Source: Biomphalaria glabrata
Lineage: Eukaryota; Mollusca; Gastropoda; Planorbidae
Assembly: GCF_947242115.1 (NCBI RefSeq)
Contig: NC_074724.1
Coordinates: forward strand, 36,503,005 to 36,567,004
Direction: 5' to 3'
DNA: 64,000 bases
A model generated the notes under the pieces. The model was given only the letters and a program-made list of their open reading frames with translations, ran no database searches and had not been told where the DNA came from. The number at the start of each line of letters is the position of its first letter. Position 1 is the stretch's first letter. Made by a program: the position numbers and the translations under genes. Shown here piece by piece: positions 11,155 to 25,395 of the stretch.

Positions 11155-12187
11155 ACTGCATTTATATCATGATATGGCTAGTTCCAGAACTACTAACACC
11201 TAGCTCATTTAAAATACATTAAAAATCAAAGAATATTTATTTAGTTGTCTGAAAATAGGCTATTTGAGAGGGGAGACAATATGGTTGTTACTATTTTTAG
11301 AATTCCATTTGAATGGCTTCAAATAAGCTGTTTCAATTGTTCACTACTGTTTTCAATGTCATTATTCATGTCATTTACCAAAAAAAAATAATTTAAAGGT
11401 CGAGTGTTTTAGCCTACATTTGTTAATGCTCTTTTTGTACAGGCTCTATTAATTCAATGGTTAATTCATTATTTTCCTGTTTAAGGTACATGTCTACCAT
11501 AAGAGTAAAAAAAATGCATGAAAATTCAGAAAAAAGAGTGTTGTTTTTTTTTGTAACTTTCATGTTTGTACATTACTTATACAAATTTTTTTTTTTTTTT
11601 TTCAAAAATGATTATTAGGTATCCAATATAGCAAAATATCGTGTGTTTTTTTTGGTCAAGCACCATAACTTATTTGAATATTAATGTAGTGTCATATAAA
11701 ACTCTGCATTGCACACTTGTAGAACAAAGACAAACAACTGGAATGAAGTAAAAAGTATTAGGCTCCCTCTTAATATGAAACATTTTTTTCAAATTTTGAT
11801 TTTTTTTTCACCATTTTTTATAAGTTAATATTTTAAAATGTTTAAATATCATACATGAAAGAAGTGTAAGTAGGGAAAAAATTAAATTTTTAGAGAAAAA
11901 AAAACTTAACAAATCAGCTTCTCAAAGCCTTAAAAATCCATCTGTTGGTCATCAGATGCATATAAAGTAATCTCTGAGTGTGTGGCTTTAAATTGCAAAT
12001 CTTAATTTTATTTCTATTAGGGTTTTTCTGCATTTTCTGTTACTTATGATGAATCAATTTTCAGTTAAAATTTAATAATGCACTTTGCCTTCGTTATGGT
12101 AGAAATAAAAGTAACGATTCTAAAGATCTTTTTTGAGTCCCATTTTTTTAATTTCAGCAAATGATCCAAAACCATTTTCCCATTGAC

Positions 12188-12198
12188 AATAAAATAAA
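12188..12198 (+). promoter_or_regulatory. Candidate poly(A) signals for the PhyH gene
   Basis: Two overlapping AATAAA hexamers lie about 1 kb after the stop at 11154. A further AATAAA is present near 12595. No transcript evidence is available, so the true 3' end is unknown. Confidence 0.3.
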
Positions 12199-14205
12199 GT
12201 CCATAGAACTAAATAACATGTTAAAATCCATCTTTGGTTCAGTCTGTCAACCTTAAAAGATTAACTTTACCATCATCATCACATTAAATGTAGCTCGCAA
12301 TTACATTTATTTTCTATTTTGAGATTAATTAAAATATAAGAGCATGTTAATTTACTAAATACTACAGGTTCTTGCTTAATTTACTTAAAATATTCTCTGA
12401 AAAAAAGCTCATCCCCCAGAAATGTATTTTCATTATAATATCTGGTGATAAGTAAAAAGATTGGATCTAGATCTATTTAATCTCCTACTGCCATAAAACT
12501 TCATTTCAATGGGGGGATAAGGTGAAAACTTTGTTCCCATTGCTAACCTTCCAAATTGTTTCTGAAGCAGTAAGCTGAGCCGTCTTAATAAATCAATAAA
12601 CAACACAATTGATATGAATATAATTTAGTCTATTTACAAGGAGCCAAAAACAGAAATCAAAGAACAGCATAACATGATAGAATACAAGATGATAAGGCAG
12701 CAGTTTCCAAATGTCATTGATACAATGTATTTAGAGGCAATGTTGACACATACAGAGCAATAGAAAATAACAAAAAAAGAGTAATGTCGAAGATAAACTT
12801 GCAATTTAAAATCTTACACCCCATATATCCCAAGACACACACAAATTATGTACACTTTTCCCACCAGATAGATTTAATGACCCCAGACACACATATTTAA
12901 CACTTGAAAGACACCCAGACACACATATTTAACACCTGAAAGACACCCAAACTTCATATTTGCCAACAAATGAAGCACGTTCAAATTCCAACTATAAAAT
13001 CAAACATCATCAATGGCACTGGGTCATTGATGAACTGCTGCCTCTCAATCATACAGCTCTTTAAAATAAAACAAAATGAGTGAAACATATGCTGGAGCCA
13101 AGCCAGCAGACATGTAGAATACAAAAGAATTCATTGAATGACCACACACGCAACCAAAGGCAGACAAAACAAAACTAGTCTTAACAAAGTGTACTCATAC
13201 TTACAGCCTGTGAATAGCAATAACAAATCAATGTGGTAAGTTATTTCTTGGTTGCACACTAATAGTTCAGTGAGGGAATGTCCAGTAGTGTAACATTGGG
13301 ATGAAGACAGGAAGTGCATTAAAACTATATACAACAGACACTTTGTATGTACAGTAGAAACAATAATCAGCTAGGTCCAACACATTTTTTTATATGGGTC
13401 ATACTCAATAATATACAACATTTTACTTTCTATGTTAAATTACAACATAGCTTTAAAGGCTGCAATGACAAAAAAAAACAGCACTGATCATTTGGCATCA
13501 CATGGCTATTTACATTCCATTTCCTGTTTTTCATTTGTTTCACGCTCGAATCGCATAGTTGTCAAGTAAGACAATGCAGATCTATGTGGGTGACAAACTG
13601 TTTATGAGCTAGCTAACAAAATGTATTGAAATATTTGAAATACACAATTCTGTCACTATAACTTGTTCTGTAAAGCCAAGTCAAAAAAATCTTTTATATC
13701 AAACGAATAGAAACATGTTTGTTGTCAAGAAACAATATTTTTTGGTTACACTACCACATGAAGTAATACTGAAAATTTAAGAAAAAAATTGATTTACAAG
13801 TCTAGTTACTGGTAATATGTCTAGAAGTAGATAGAATAATCTATAAGTTCATAAGTAGCGGTACAATGAAATTAACCTAATCTAAAAAAAAAAGTCTTCT
13901 AATGATCTGATGGGAGGGAAAAAAAAGTCTGCATGTTCTATTTTCATTTCACATTTTAAAACTTAAATTGCCCAGAGAAAAAAATTACACCAGTAATAAT
14001 ACTTGACATTTTTTTTTAATATTGCAGAATGCTTCTCTGAATAGAAGGCTTGTCTGAGGTTGGCAATCCAACAAATACTCTATTCCTAATAAAGTGACTT
14101 TTTATGTCCTATTTTAACACCCTACTTTAATCCCATTCTTTTCTTGACTTAAACTGTCAATTGAAAATGTATACATACAATGTATGCAAGTCACAGAAAT
14201 TTTTT

Positions 14206-14211
14206 TTTATT
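14206..14211 (-). promoter_or_regulatory. Candidate GABPA poly(A) signal
   Basis: AATAAA on the minus strand, about 215 bases after the TGA. It is the closest hexamer I see downstream of the stop, but more distal use cannot be excluded. Confidence 0.3.
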
Positions 14212-14425
14212 TAGGAAATGCTGCTTTAGACAACATAAGGGGTATCTAATGAGAGAAATTCTATTATGCACTTCCCACAGGGTTTATAAACGTTTTGATG
14301 TACAAACTAGATCAAATACTTAGCTATGTACACACAACATCATACTGTGATTTAACTATGTACACATGAGAGACAAAAACAACATACATTCTGCTGTACA
14401 CTTTAGCTTATACGGGTTCATATAG

Positions 14426-17400
14426 TCAATCCACCGTCTGCACCACTTGAGTTCTCTGTTCAATGATGCGAGATGAGGCAGCCTGTTGTTCTATCAATCT
14501 TGCAGCTGCGTGTGCATCAGATTTGATTGTGGCAATGTACGTATGAGAGTTGCGCCCTCGGATGTGATGGGCTTGAGGTGTGCGCCTCTCTACAACTGAT
14601 ATCTCTTCCGCCGTACCTACAAGTCGACCCAATTCTGCTGCTGTGTATCCTAGCAACATCTTCAAATCACAGACGAATTTATAAACAAATCTTTTCCCAT
14701 GGACCTAAGGACAATAAAAAAAAAAATGTTGAAATAAAAAATTAAAGTGACAAAAACAATTCTAGGCATAAACTTAAAAGTCTCATTAGCTTGGAAAAAC
14801 TGAACCAAGGTCAAGGTTTCCAACTGATTCCTAAAATTTATTTTTACCATCAGATGATGTAAGTACTGATAGTTAACAATAGACAATGTTCAGAAGAATT
14901 TTTTTACAAAATTAGACAATGTTCATAATAATGTTTTACAAAATGGCCACATTAACATTTGCTATGGCGCTTTCACTTGACATCTCACTGTCACACAATC
15001 TTCAAATAAAAATGACGTCACTGCCCCGCAGAAGTCATTCACACTTGTACCACAAGGTCTAATAAGTGAATGCCACATCCAGTATCATAAACATCCTTAA
15101 ATGGCCTATATTTTCACATCGTTCACTCTTGGACACAGATTTCTCTGCTTAACATTCTGAGGAAAGGACTGTTGCTGCCTATCAGTCTCAAAGACAAAGT
15201 CTTTTATTTCACAAACTCAATCACTAGGCTAGCTTTTTGGCGCATCCAGTGGAAGTTTTGACATGCTAGTTTTTTTAAGGGTATATTAAAATTTTGTGCA
15301 CGTTTTAGTACTGCATAACAAAATTGTCTAAACTCTACATTTATACAATGTACACAAAATCTAATGATGTCAATTAACTAGCAGTATTTGATATATTTGA
15401 TATGAAGATCAACAGTCAAGCATTGAGATATTGTCATCATTATAGGGCAATTCTATTTCATTAAGATGACAAGAAGTTCAAGTAGGTGACTTTGACATTT
15501 TTTTAAATTAAGAGAAAATCTCCAATAGTGTGTTGGTGTATCAAAAGTTAAATTATGCAAGGAAATAGCATTGAAATAAAAGCTATATTTCAATTTGTTA
15601 AACAATAAGCATAGGAAAATACTGTTAAAGTATTCAAAATGCATATTGTTTTATATGCCAAAGCTGTACTTTCCAAGACCTTAGCAATTGTATTTTCATT
15701 GTAAAAAAATATGAATTTTCTCACTATGCCTGAGAGTCTGAGAAGATTTTTAACATAGCTGAATTCTACACATTTTGACAGTCTGAAAAGATTTTTTAAC
15801 AAAGTTGAATCCTACACATGTGACAGTCTGAAAAGATTTTTAACAAAGCTGAATTCTACATGCCTAAAAACTCACAGTGCAGATCTATATAAAAATATAT
15901 TTTTATGGAAATATCCGACTAGTTGGATTTAAAAGAATGGTAAAAAAAAAAAGTATGTTTATGACAATTTTTATGTTCAAATTTGATATATATATATATA
16001 TATATATATATATTACAATTGTAGTCAAACTGAATTTCCAATTGTTTGGACCAATAAAATTATCTTTTATCTTATATTTTACATTTAAATTGGTAATGTT
16101 ATAAATCTAATTAATACATTTTCATTCGAATCCAATGTTACCACTTAACATAGTGTGCATAATCTAGTTTTGAACACTTACACTTTAAACTAAATTAAAT
16201 TAAATGTACTAATCAAGTCACATGTTGACAAATGGTTGTATTAGTAGTTATCAAAAATATCAAAATAATTTAACTACTGGTTTCTTGGCAAGTTACTGGC
16301 ATTATGTAACAAAGGTTAGTATGAGGTGAATTGTGGCGATTTTTTAACATTTATTTTAATTAGTGAGTTACTGGAATTATTTGACAGTTAGTTGTATTAG
16401 GCTTAAGTTACAGGGGTTACATGTACAAGTTAGTTGTATTAAAGAGGTTAACTGTACAAGTTAGTTGATGTGACAGCAAAAGGAAAAGGAAGTGAGACTT
16501 ACATTACGTACCTTTGCGATCATGTCTCCATCATAATAATAGCGTAGAGCACGAGATAGCTTTTCATAATTCATAGTGGGCTTATTTTTCCTCTGACCCC
16601 ACATTTGAGCAACCACTTCTGGGTTCACCAACTTGAATTCTCCCTCATCTCCAACCCAGGCTATTACTTCACGGCACATTTTGTCTGTCAAAAGCTCCAG
16701 CAGAAACTGCCAGAGTTGAATCTGACCATTGTTACCTGTAAAGAAGGACTACATGTTACCTACACATTCTGATATCACAAGAAAACAAGAAATAGTCACA
16801 GGTAAAAAAGTAAACTTATTGTACTTTGGTGAATTCTGTGAATTCAAGTGATTTGTACATGCTACCTCTACTGCCCTGCTACAACTTTGACTAACTTAAC
16901 TCTCGACCTCTCATACAACCTTACTTCAGGTCATACCTAGCTTTTGTTCACTATTTACACCTTCACACTCTGTAGTCACAAAATTCACCAAAGTACATTA
17001 AGGTACAATAAGTTTACTATTTTAACAATGACAGAAAGGCAGTATGATGACCACGCAAGTTATCAGTACTATTTCGCAGATCAGAATTTAAAAAAAAAAG
17101 GTTTAAGACAACACATTTTAGTAATATGATATTTAAAAAGATAAGAAAAACAGCCTAGTAACTTTTAGAAGATCTCTTTATATCAGGGAAAAAAAGAAAC
17201 AGGAAATACAGCCTAGTATGTAAAATTAGAGTATTTCTTTATATCAGAAACAAGTGTATTGACTATCAGTATGATCATGTTTAGATCAGAAAGAAACAGG
17301 AAATACAGCCTAGTATGTAAAATTAGAGTATTTCTTTATATCAGAAACAAGTGTATTGACTATCAGTATGATCATGTTTAGATCAGAAAGAAACAGGAAA

Positions 17401-20400
17401 TACAGCCTAGTATGTAAAATTAGAGTATTTCTTTATATCAGAAACAAGTGTATTGACTATCAGTATGATCATGTTTAGATCAGAAAGAAACAGGAAATAC
17501 AGCCTAGTATGTAAAATTAGAGTATTTCTTTATATCAGAAACAAGTGTATTGACTATCAGTATGATCATGTTTAGATCAGAAAGAAACCAGGAAATACAG
17601 CCTAGTATGTAAAATTAGAGTATTTCTTTATATCAGAAACAAGTGTATTGACTATCAGTATGATCATGTTTAGATCAGAAAGAAACCAGGAAATACAGCC
17701 TAGTATGTAAAATTAGAGTATTTCTTTATATCAGAAACAAGTGTATTGACTATCAGTATGATCATGTTTAGATCAGAAAGAAACAGGAAATACAGCCTAG
17801 TATGTAAAATTAGAGTATTTCTTTATATCAGAAACAAGTGTATTGACTATCAGTATGATCATGTTTAGATCAGAAAGAAACAGGAAATACAGCCTAGTAT
17901 GTAAAATTAGAGTATTTCTTTATATCAGAAACAAGTGTATTGACTATCAGTATGATCATGTTTAGATCAGAAAGAAACCAGGAAATACAGCCTAGTATGT
18001 AAAATTAGAGTATTTCTTTATATCAGAAACAAGTGTATTGACTATCAGTATGATCATGTTTAGATCAGAAAGAAACAGGAAATACAGCCTAGTATGTAAA
18101 ATTAGAGTATTTCTTTATATCAGAAACAAGTGTATTGACTATCAGTATGATCATGTTTAGATCAGAAAGAAACCAGGAAATACAGCCTAGTATGTAAAAT
18201 TAGAGTATTTCTTTATATCAGAAACAAGTGTATTGACTATCAGTATGATCATGTTTAGATCAGAAAGAAACAGGAAATACAGCCTAGTATGTAAAATTAG
18301 AGTATTTCTTTATATCAGAAACAAGTGTATTGACTATCAGTATGATCATGTTTAGATCAGAAAGAAACAGGAAATACAGCCTAGTATGTAAAATTAGAGT
18401 ATTTCTTTATATCAGAAACAAGCGTATTGACTATCAGTATGATCATGTTTAGATCAGAAAGAAACAGGAAATACAGCCTAGTATGTAAAATTAGAGTATT
18501 TCTTTATATCAGAAACAAGTGTATTGACTATCAGTATGATCATGTTTAGATCAGAAGGAAACCAGGAAAAAAGATGGGACAAATGATTATGAACCCATTG
18601 CTACTAGGTCCATAACCTATGCAGTATCTCTCAAAATACTAAGCTAAGTGGGGTTTCTCCAAAATCACAAATAGAGTGATATTACAAAAAATATTGTAAA
18701 ATAAACATCAAATAATATTTAAACATCTAATAATAACAAAATTACAACAAAAAAAAAAAAAAAAAAAAAAAGGAAATGTATGACCTTTATACTATATATA
18801 ATTTCAATAAGTTTTTCCCCAAATGAATTAATAGAAAAAAAATTTAAAAGCCAAAAAGTGCTCAAGTGCCTGATCTTTTCAAAGTGGGTGAAATCACATT
18901 AATTACTGCTGGTGACCTCCAACATTTTTCAAAAGACCAATAGAGTTTATTAGTACAAACTTAAAGGGGAGTATACACCAAAACATTATGTTTACATATA
19001 AAAATGTGTTATGAGCAATTACTGGCTGCCACCGTCCATGAGGTCTACTGTTCTGCATATCTATTTGTTTTAGTTACCATTAGTTCTATCATGGCATCAT
19101 ATACGAAAAGCTAAAAAAAATCTAACTTCACTGTCCTCACCAAGGTTATCTATTTCAGACAGAGTTTCCATTTGGTCAATAAAACTGGTCAAAGTATCAG
19201 TTCAAGAATTTGAAGATACATTGACACTAGTCTATATCTAGATCCATTGTTTACTTCATTATTTACCTCAGAATCTGACTACATCTTAGTCTAAATCTTG
19301 TGCTATCTTCTCATGATCAGTGTCTATATCAATTTCATCTTCATTTTCAGATGTATTTAGTATATATTTGTGATAAGGGGTCTAAAAATTGAAAAGTCAT
19401 TGCACTATGAAAAAATGTCCAACATAGCTAAAGAAATTAAAAATCACCCAATTTTGAAAGTGCTTAGATATTAAAGCAGAAAAGCAAAGTTTTTTTCTTT
19501 ATCAAAAAGATCCATATATATCTACTTTAAAAAAATATCATGTGATGTGGAGGAAAACAAACTACACAAGTTGTATTGTGGAGAGATAAGGTTAAAAACA
19601 ACAAGCTAATCAAGTGCATACATTATAATAGAATTCAGAGAGTTTAATGACAAACCTGTTCTATTTCCAGGAGACATTCTCTCTTCTCCAGTAATTCGAG
19701 GTGATCGAGGGCGATGCTTCCCAACTGATCTCACTCTACCTAGAATAACAAAAAAACTTATGCAAATGATTCCAACCATAAATCTGTCATTCATAACTTT
19801 CAAATGGTTTTAAGTTTCTATCATGACAGTAAATAACTTCAAATACAGAACTGATTATATGTTCTAATAACACAAATCTTTTCTCAAATTTTCATTTTTT
19901 CGGACACTCTAAATGTGTACATTTTGTCTGAAAATGTTTTTTCTCTTAATTCAAACCTTCAATAAATAGTTTTCCCTTGTCAGTTCTATGATAAGAATGA
20001 CTGCATTTTTAAACTAAATGATGGGCAATAGACTAAACAAATTAAAAAGTATTGCGACTTCTAGTTCTAAATCTAGATCTAGCTTTAACTAGAAATGTAG
20101 ATGTAAAATGATTTTAAGGTGCAAACTATTTAAGTCCTAAGGAGGTGGAGTGGACTGCAGGACTTCATAAGGCAAAACTAAGTTGAGAATGACAAAGCCA
20201 TTTTAATACTTAATAATGGATTGGGGGAGGGAGGGGGGGAGTAGTAGAGTTTTTCAAGTACACATTTCTTTTTCTGTTAGTTTCCTGGGCTTTAATGACT
20301 GAAATTAACATCCACAGACTTTTCACGGCTGTGTGCAAATTATCTTCACTTGATTATTATAGTTTAGATCTAGACATTAGATATATCCATTCATGGAGTT

Positions 20401-23400
20401 TTCAGACTATGTGCAAATTACTTCAATAGATGTATATACTAGCTTAAGCCTATGCAAACAATTCTGGCCAACAGTGTAGGTCACCCTTACTGTGGATTGA
20501 GGGCCCTTAGGGGTGTAAATGTTATGCTGGTAAATGACTATAGACTAGATCTAGCATGTCTTTAGTTGAAGCAATGAGAGGAAACAAATTATTTCTTCAC
20601 TGCCTGCAGTGAAATAATGACAGGTGAAATTCTGACTCAAGCACACAAATGGGTTAGATTACATGTGTGACTGGTAAGCTCATAACATAATCAGCCACGC
20701 AGTAGATTGTAAAGCCTAGACATGCTGCCCTTTTTTTTTCTCAATTTTAAACAAGAAATGAGCAAAATCATATGTTCAAAAAATATTGGGCAAAAATTTG
20801 AGGAGAGTAGTCAAAATTTTAGAATTCCTGCAAAATTTAGGAGAATTGAAGGACATTTTTAAAAATATTTTAGGAGCGCTAATGGGTCCAAAGATAAACA
20901 AAAATGTGTATCAACTGTTTGACTACTTACCATATTTTCCTTCCCCATCTGTTGTAGACACAGTGATTGTAGTTATGGCATGAGGAGTTGGTTGTTGCAT
21001 CACAGCTAAAAGACACAATAGCCACATTAGTAACAACAAATAGAGAAACTAAAAATTAAATAACAACTAAATTAGAAAGAGAGTAATTTCAATAAACTTA
21101 AAGCAAACATGCCCAAACCCTAAAACCCAGAAAGAGAAACACTACAAAAGTGTAAGGTGTTGAATTTGAAAATAATTAAAAAAAGAAAAAAAAAATTGTA
21201 TACATCTAGTTTTTAACTTGATGCCTTTCAAAAGAGAAACCTTACTTTCATGATTAGAATTTAAAAAAACAATTCCAGTGAAACCAGAACCCATCTAAAG
21301 TGTGTCAATGAGAGCTTACCCACAAATTTACACTTCCTTAAGAGTTCTAAATGAGTCCAGAATATATCCCCTGGGTCATTCGGAATGTGCCGCACAAATT
21401 CAGGATGTGTCATAGCACATAGCTGCTCGCCATTGAAATTGAAGGCATCGATGTTGACATTCTGAAGACGAAACTCTTTAACAGCCCACTGTATCCAATG
21501 TTTGACATGGAGTTCACTCCACTGAGCTGGGTCTAGACACATCAGAACAAAAATAATTAGTTACAATATTTTTTTTTATACTTATGCCAACAAAATGTTA
21601 TAAAATGTACTATTGTAAGTTAAATCTAGATTAATTAGCCATTTAGATCTTGATTCTAAGTCTTTAAGTCTAGTTTTCAAATAACTCCGAATGTGTAGAT
21701 GTAGATCTAGATTTAGCTCTATTTTTCTAGTCTATAATCCTTGTCCTTATTAAAATGTATCATAAAAACCAGTGTTAGAAACATTGTTGTGAAAAAATTG
21801 TTTTGGCATGATTATCCATGACAATTGAAAAAAAATGAAGCATAGCCTGTACTAGATCTAGGTCAGTTAAAAGAGGAAGATAATAAATTAATTTTGCAGG
21901 GTTTTTTTTTCAGTTGACATTATAATAAATAATGAAAATAACATTTTTTTTTGCTAGAAATGGACTTCGTAGAACAAAAAGTTCTGATACGGAATAGTAG
22001 GCATGCCTGTTTTTACACAGAATTAGAAACATGTTAACTTTATTCTAATTATATTAATGAAAAATCATAAGCCTGATTAGTATATCAATTTTCTTAAATC
22101 CACCATGTCAGACTTATGCAACATTGTAAGGCTGATCATAGTAAACCAAATAAAAAAAAATAAAACCTCACCAAAAGGAATTTTTAATCGCTCTTGATCT
22201 CTTCGAAAACTTTGATCAACTATCCATCTTGTGACATTCTCTGATTCTTCAGGTAGCGGGATTACAACTTTGGCATTCTGGGATTGACTGGACTGAAGTG
22301 CTTGTTCTGCAGCTACAACAAATATAAGGAATAATTTAGCAAATGAGTATGTAATGGCAACATTTATTTTTTAAACAAAAGTAAAAAAAAGTTTATAGCA
22401 AGCAAAAAGCAAATAAAGTAAATATAGAAATTATTCTATACATTTGTAAAACCAGTTGTTTTTTTTTGTTGCTTTGACATTTTCCTTGTTCCAACTACAA
22501 AAAGTAAGGCCACACCTCAAGCCTAATGGGTCAAATACATTATGACAGACATTGAAAAAAATTAGGCACTATTTGCTTGCTAAACATGACAAGGTACTAA
22601 AAAATCTTAGTTGTACTACAAGAATTGTGATAATCTGTATATATGTCTTGAGAATGTAGTCTGTATTATTTCTATCTAATAAGGACTTACCATATTTCTC
22701 CTCCACTTCATCCTCTGCAGTTTTCAAAATATCTAAAATGTTTATCTTTGGTATGACACCAGGCTGGGATTTGACCTCAAGGTTTATCTGCACCATCCCT
22801 TCTCCATGGACACACTGATCTACTAGACTCTTACTGCTGTCCAACTGTTAATTAAAAAAAACATATTCAAACTTGCATTCAATATTAATGTCTTTTATAA
22901 AGACTTACCCTGTTACCCTATAAGGACTTACCCTGTAGACTATCAATAACTAGGTCTTACCAGCACTTCTTTTTTTTTTCCTTGTATGCTCAACAATTTT
23001 TTTTTTATTTAGAGCATTTGCCTTGTTGCAATTACTACAGAAACTATTACTTCCAGATAATGCAGATTTCATAGATAAAGTAACACCCTTAAAAATTATC
23101 TAAAACACTCTGGGTAACATTCGGAATACACACACAATTTCATGCTGATAAATATGCAGAATGCACACACAATTTCATGCTGATAAATGTGAAGAACAAA
23201 TCATACAACTATTTTTGTTCTAGCTAGAATAACCCAACATGTTCGTTTGTTTTACATGTTTTCAGATGTTCACATATTTCGCATGACCTTGGCAATACTA
23301 TGCATGAGCAAAGAATAGTTAAATTACAGGCAGAAAATATTAGACTAAAGTGATATATTTTCTCAATGTCAGAAGGAAACAATACAAGAGTTCTTTAGTT

Positions 23401-25395
23401 CCATCAATCAGCTAGCATGTACTGACAAAACATATAAATCTAAGTCCATTGATTAATAACTCTAAATCTAAGTCCATTGATTAATAAATCTAAATCTAAG
23501 TCCATTGATTAATAAATCTAAATCTAAGTCCATTGATTAATAAATCAAGTAAACCTGGATGCATTAGTCTGCAAAGGCATGTAAGATTACACAATATTTT
23601 TTACCTAAATCATGCTACTTATAAATAGCCACCATTTAAAATTGAAAGTTGGGACTTAATTTTATGTTGATGTCATTATTTTAAAAAATAAAATACAAAT
23701 TACTATGGCCTTGTCTAAGCTTCTGCTAGAAAGACCTAACAGTCTTCAAAATATGAATACAAGCACGGGCATTTACCTCAATGGAGTCTTGTAAATAGAA
23801 TTGGTGGTCTGCCAATGAACACTGTAACCTTATCTCAAGCAGTCGTTTCAATGTTGACAGGGGCTCTGCAATGTCCATATGCTGAATGATCAAATTCTGA
23901 TACTGCGGAGGAGGTTGCTGAGGCTGGACAATCTCTTCCTCATACACTATTCTGTAATACAACAGAGAAACAGAGTCAGTGATAGCAAAAACTGCAACAT
24001 GACCAACATTTCAAACAAATAAATGATATCATTATAATAATAGACCCAATAATTTAATATTATAGAGCTATAAGATTAGAGTTTCTTGAAAATCAATGAC
24101 CAGTATTGATATCTTATTTTGAAGCAAGAAAATAGAGGATATATTAAAAAAATAATTTATATACACATCCTTTATTTAACTTCAAGAAAATAAAAAAAGT
24201 GTCTAACTGAACAATCACAAAATCTACATTGATATAGAAAATTAATGTTTCACTAATTAAATATAAACATCACAATTTTTAAAGCCCTCATTATAAATTA
24301 AATTTAATTCAAGAACAATATGTTTTTTTTTAATAAAAGTTTTATAATGATTCATGAAATGGATATTGTACTTAACAATTCAATATCAATACAAAAATGA
24401 AGAGCACTAGATAAATATAACACAAAAGTAAATGAACGACATTTCTCTAGTTCAGCTCTTTCCAAACGTTTTGTTTTCAACAAGCACAACTCGACCAAGA
24501 CCAGTAAACTGAAGTACCACTGTCAATGAAGTTTTAATTTTTGCCCATGGATGTTGTTTTGAAGAAAAAGGGATTATAATCAATACAATGACAAGTGTTA
24601 ACTGCAATTTGCTCCAAAAGTGCACATTTTCTTCTTAGATAGTTCTTTCAAAGCTGTTATTATGATATCAACAGAAACAACTGTCTGAATATCTGTTTTG
24701 TGTTTCTTGTACATGTGTTCAAACTTTTCTGATGAATTTATTCATCATGGCTGGATACTGCATACTGTAAAACAGTTAAAACTGCACAATGATTGGAAAT
24801 GCCCCTATCTTTCTTGAAAAAAAAAACAAACATTATAAACAGAACAGAAGAAATGACTGCTTTAGAAGCCAGATGTGACATCAAACTGATAAGATACTGG
24901 TATTACTCAAATTTTCTGAGTAATAATTAAAAACAAAAGTTTAATTATATGTTTCCTTTTCTAGATTATTCCCATATTCTAGAGATAAACTTAAGAATAG
25001 AGAAAAGAATAAAAGAGAAAAAAAAGGAAACATTGCTTCATGGAAAGTAAGCAAAAGTACCACTTGGCCTGGCTTCAAGTGCCACAGTTTGAAAAGTTCT
25101 GCTAATATTGAATTGTATCGTCCTAATTGCCTTTGGATCTAGATTTTTCATTTCAATCAAAATTTAGAATCCTTACAAGGCATCTAATTTGTGTTGTCCT
25201 GTTACTTTAATTTTCTGTTGTTATGCAGTAATATATATCTTACCCATCATCAAGACATACTTCCTCTTCAGTCTTCTGACGTTTGATATCTTGCACTGGA
25301 ATTTCTGTGACAATCTCTGTAATAACCTCAGCCTCGGATGGATGAGACCCCTCAGCTACCACCTCCATCAGAGCTGGGGATGCAGCCCTTTTCAT
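14426..25395 (-). CDS. GABPA: GA-binding protein alpha chain (ETS transcription factor), 9 coding exons
   Basis: Coding exons, transcript order: 25395-25244, 23951-23777, 22844-22691, 22312-22172, 21532-21320, 21005-20931, 19739-19656, 16735-16512, 14704-14426. All junctions are GT-AG and every phase agrees, giving 498 residues plus TGA. Domains: acidic N-terminus (1-55); OST ubiquitin-like domain (about 60-155; [10 protein letters not shown] matches human LLEPRLQCSL); Pointed domain (about 195-280; WTHLELLRK); linker [16 protein letters not shown], close to human PRISGEDRSSPGNRTG; ETS domain (about 337-420) with recognition helix [11 protein letters not shown]393 and R396 being the residues that contact GGA; Gln/Ala-containing tail. 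The family binds CCGGAAGT with GABP-beta and drives nuclear-encoded mitochondrial and housekeeping genes. The order OST-PNT-ETS separates GABPA from other ETS factors. Introns are expanded by tandem arrays. Confidence 0.96.
15987..16013. repeat. (TA)n microsatellite
   Basis: A run of about 13 TA dinucleotides in the intron before the last GABPA exon. A similar (TA)n run lies at 38885-38906. Confidence 0.9.
16512..16735 (-). CDS. GABPA: GABPA ETS DNA-binding domain exon
   Basis: Encodes residues 332-406: [53 protein letters not shown]. This is nearly identical to human GABPA, diverging mainly in the [10 protein letters not shown] loop (human DKDARDCISW). The last exon continues with [13 protein letters not shown], completing the domain. 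Confidence 0.97.
17160..18566. repeat. 97-bp tandem array in a GABPA intron
   Basis: About 14 nearly identical units beginning AGAAACAGGAAATACAGCCT and containing GTATTGACTATCAGTATGAT. The spacing is 97 bp, with 98-bp variants carrying an extra C (AAACCAGG). A degenerate edge copy starts near 17140. It lies between the ETS-domain exon and the preceding exon. Confidence 0.95.
18746..18772. repeat. Poly(A) tract in a GABPA intron
   Basis: An uninterrupted run of more than 20 A on the plus strand shortly after the 97-bp array. Confidence 0.85.
21320..21532 (-). CDS. GABPA: GABPA Pointed (PNT/SAM) domain exon
   Basis: Encodes residues 208-279. [20 protein letters not shown] and [13 protein letters not shown] match the helices of the ETS-family Pointed domain, a SAM-like protein-interaction fold. 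Exons at 22172-22312 and 21320-21532 split it at an Asp codon. Confidence 0.95.
23435..23546. repeat. 28-bp tandem repeat, four copies, in a GABPA intron
   Basis: The core CTAAGTCCATTGATTAATAA starts at 23440, 23468, 23496 and 23524, a period of exactly 28 bp. Confidence 0.9.
23777..23951 (-). CDS. GABPA: GABPA OST-domain exon
   Basis: Encodes residues 51-109, including [20 protein letters not shown], which aligns with the human GABPA OST domain (NLKKLLEPRLQCSLDAHE). A proline/glutamine-rich patch, QPQQPPPQ, precedes it. Confidence 0.93.
25244..25395 (-). CDS. GABPA: GABPA coding exon 1 (start codon, acidic N-terminus)
   Basis: The ATG (context AAACATGAAAAGG) lies four bases after an acceptor (ttaagcag), so at least one untranslated exon must lie upstream. 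It encodes 50 residues rich in Glu/Val/Ile ([11 protein letters not shown], then [12 protein letters not shown]) and ends in phase 2 at donor gtaaga. Confidence 0.88.

Larger units (their letters stand above)
11155..14425. other. Convergent 3' region between the PhyH gene and GABPA
   Basis: About 3.3 kb of AT-rich sequence between the stop codons of two convergent genes. It probably holds both 3' UTRs. On the minus strand an AATAAA lies at 14211-14206, about 215 bases past the GABPA stop. A short imperfect repeat containing cagacacacatatttaacac occurs twice near 12885-12945. No other gene or mobile element is apparent. Confidence 0.5.
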
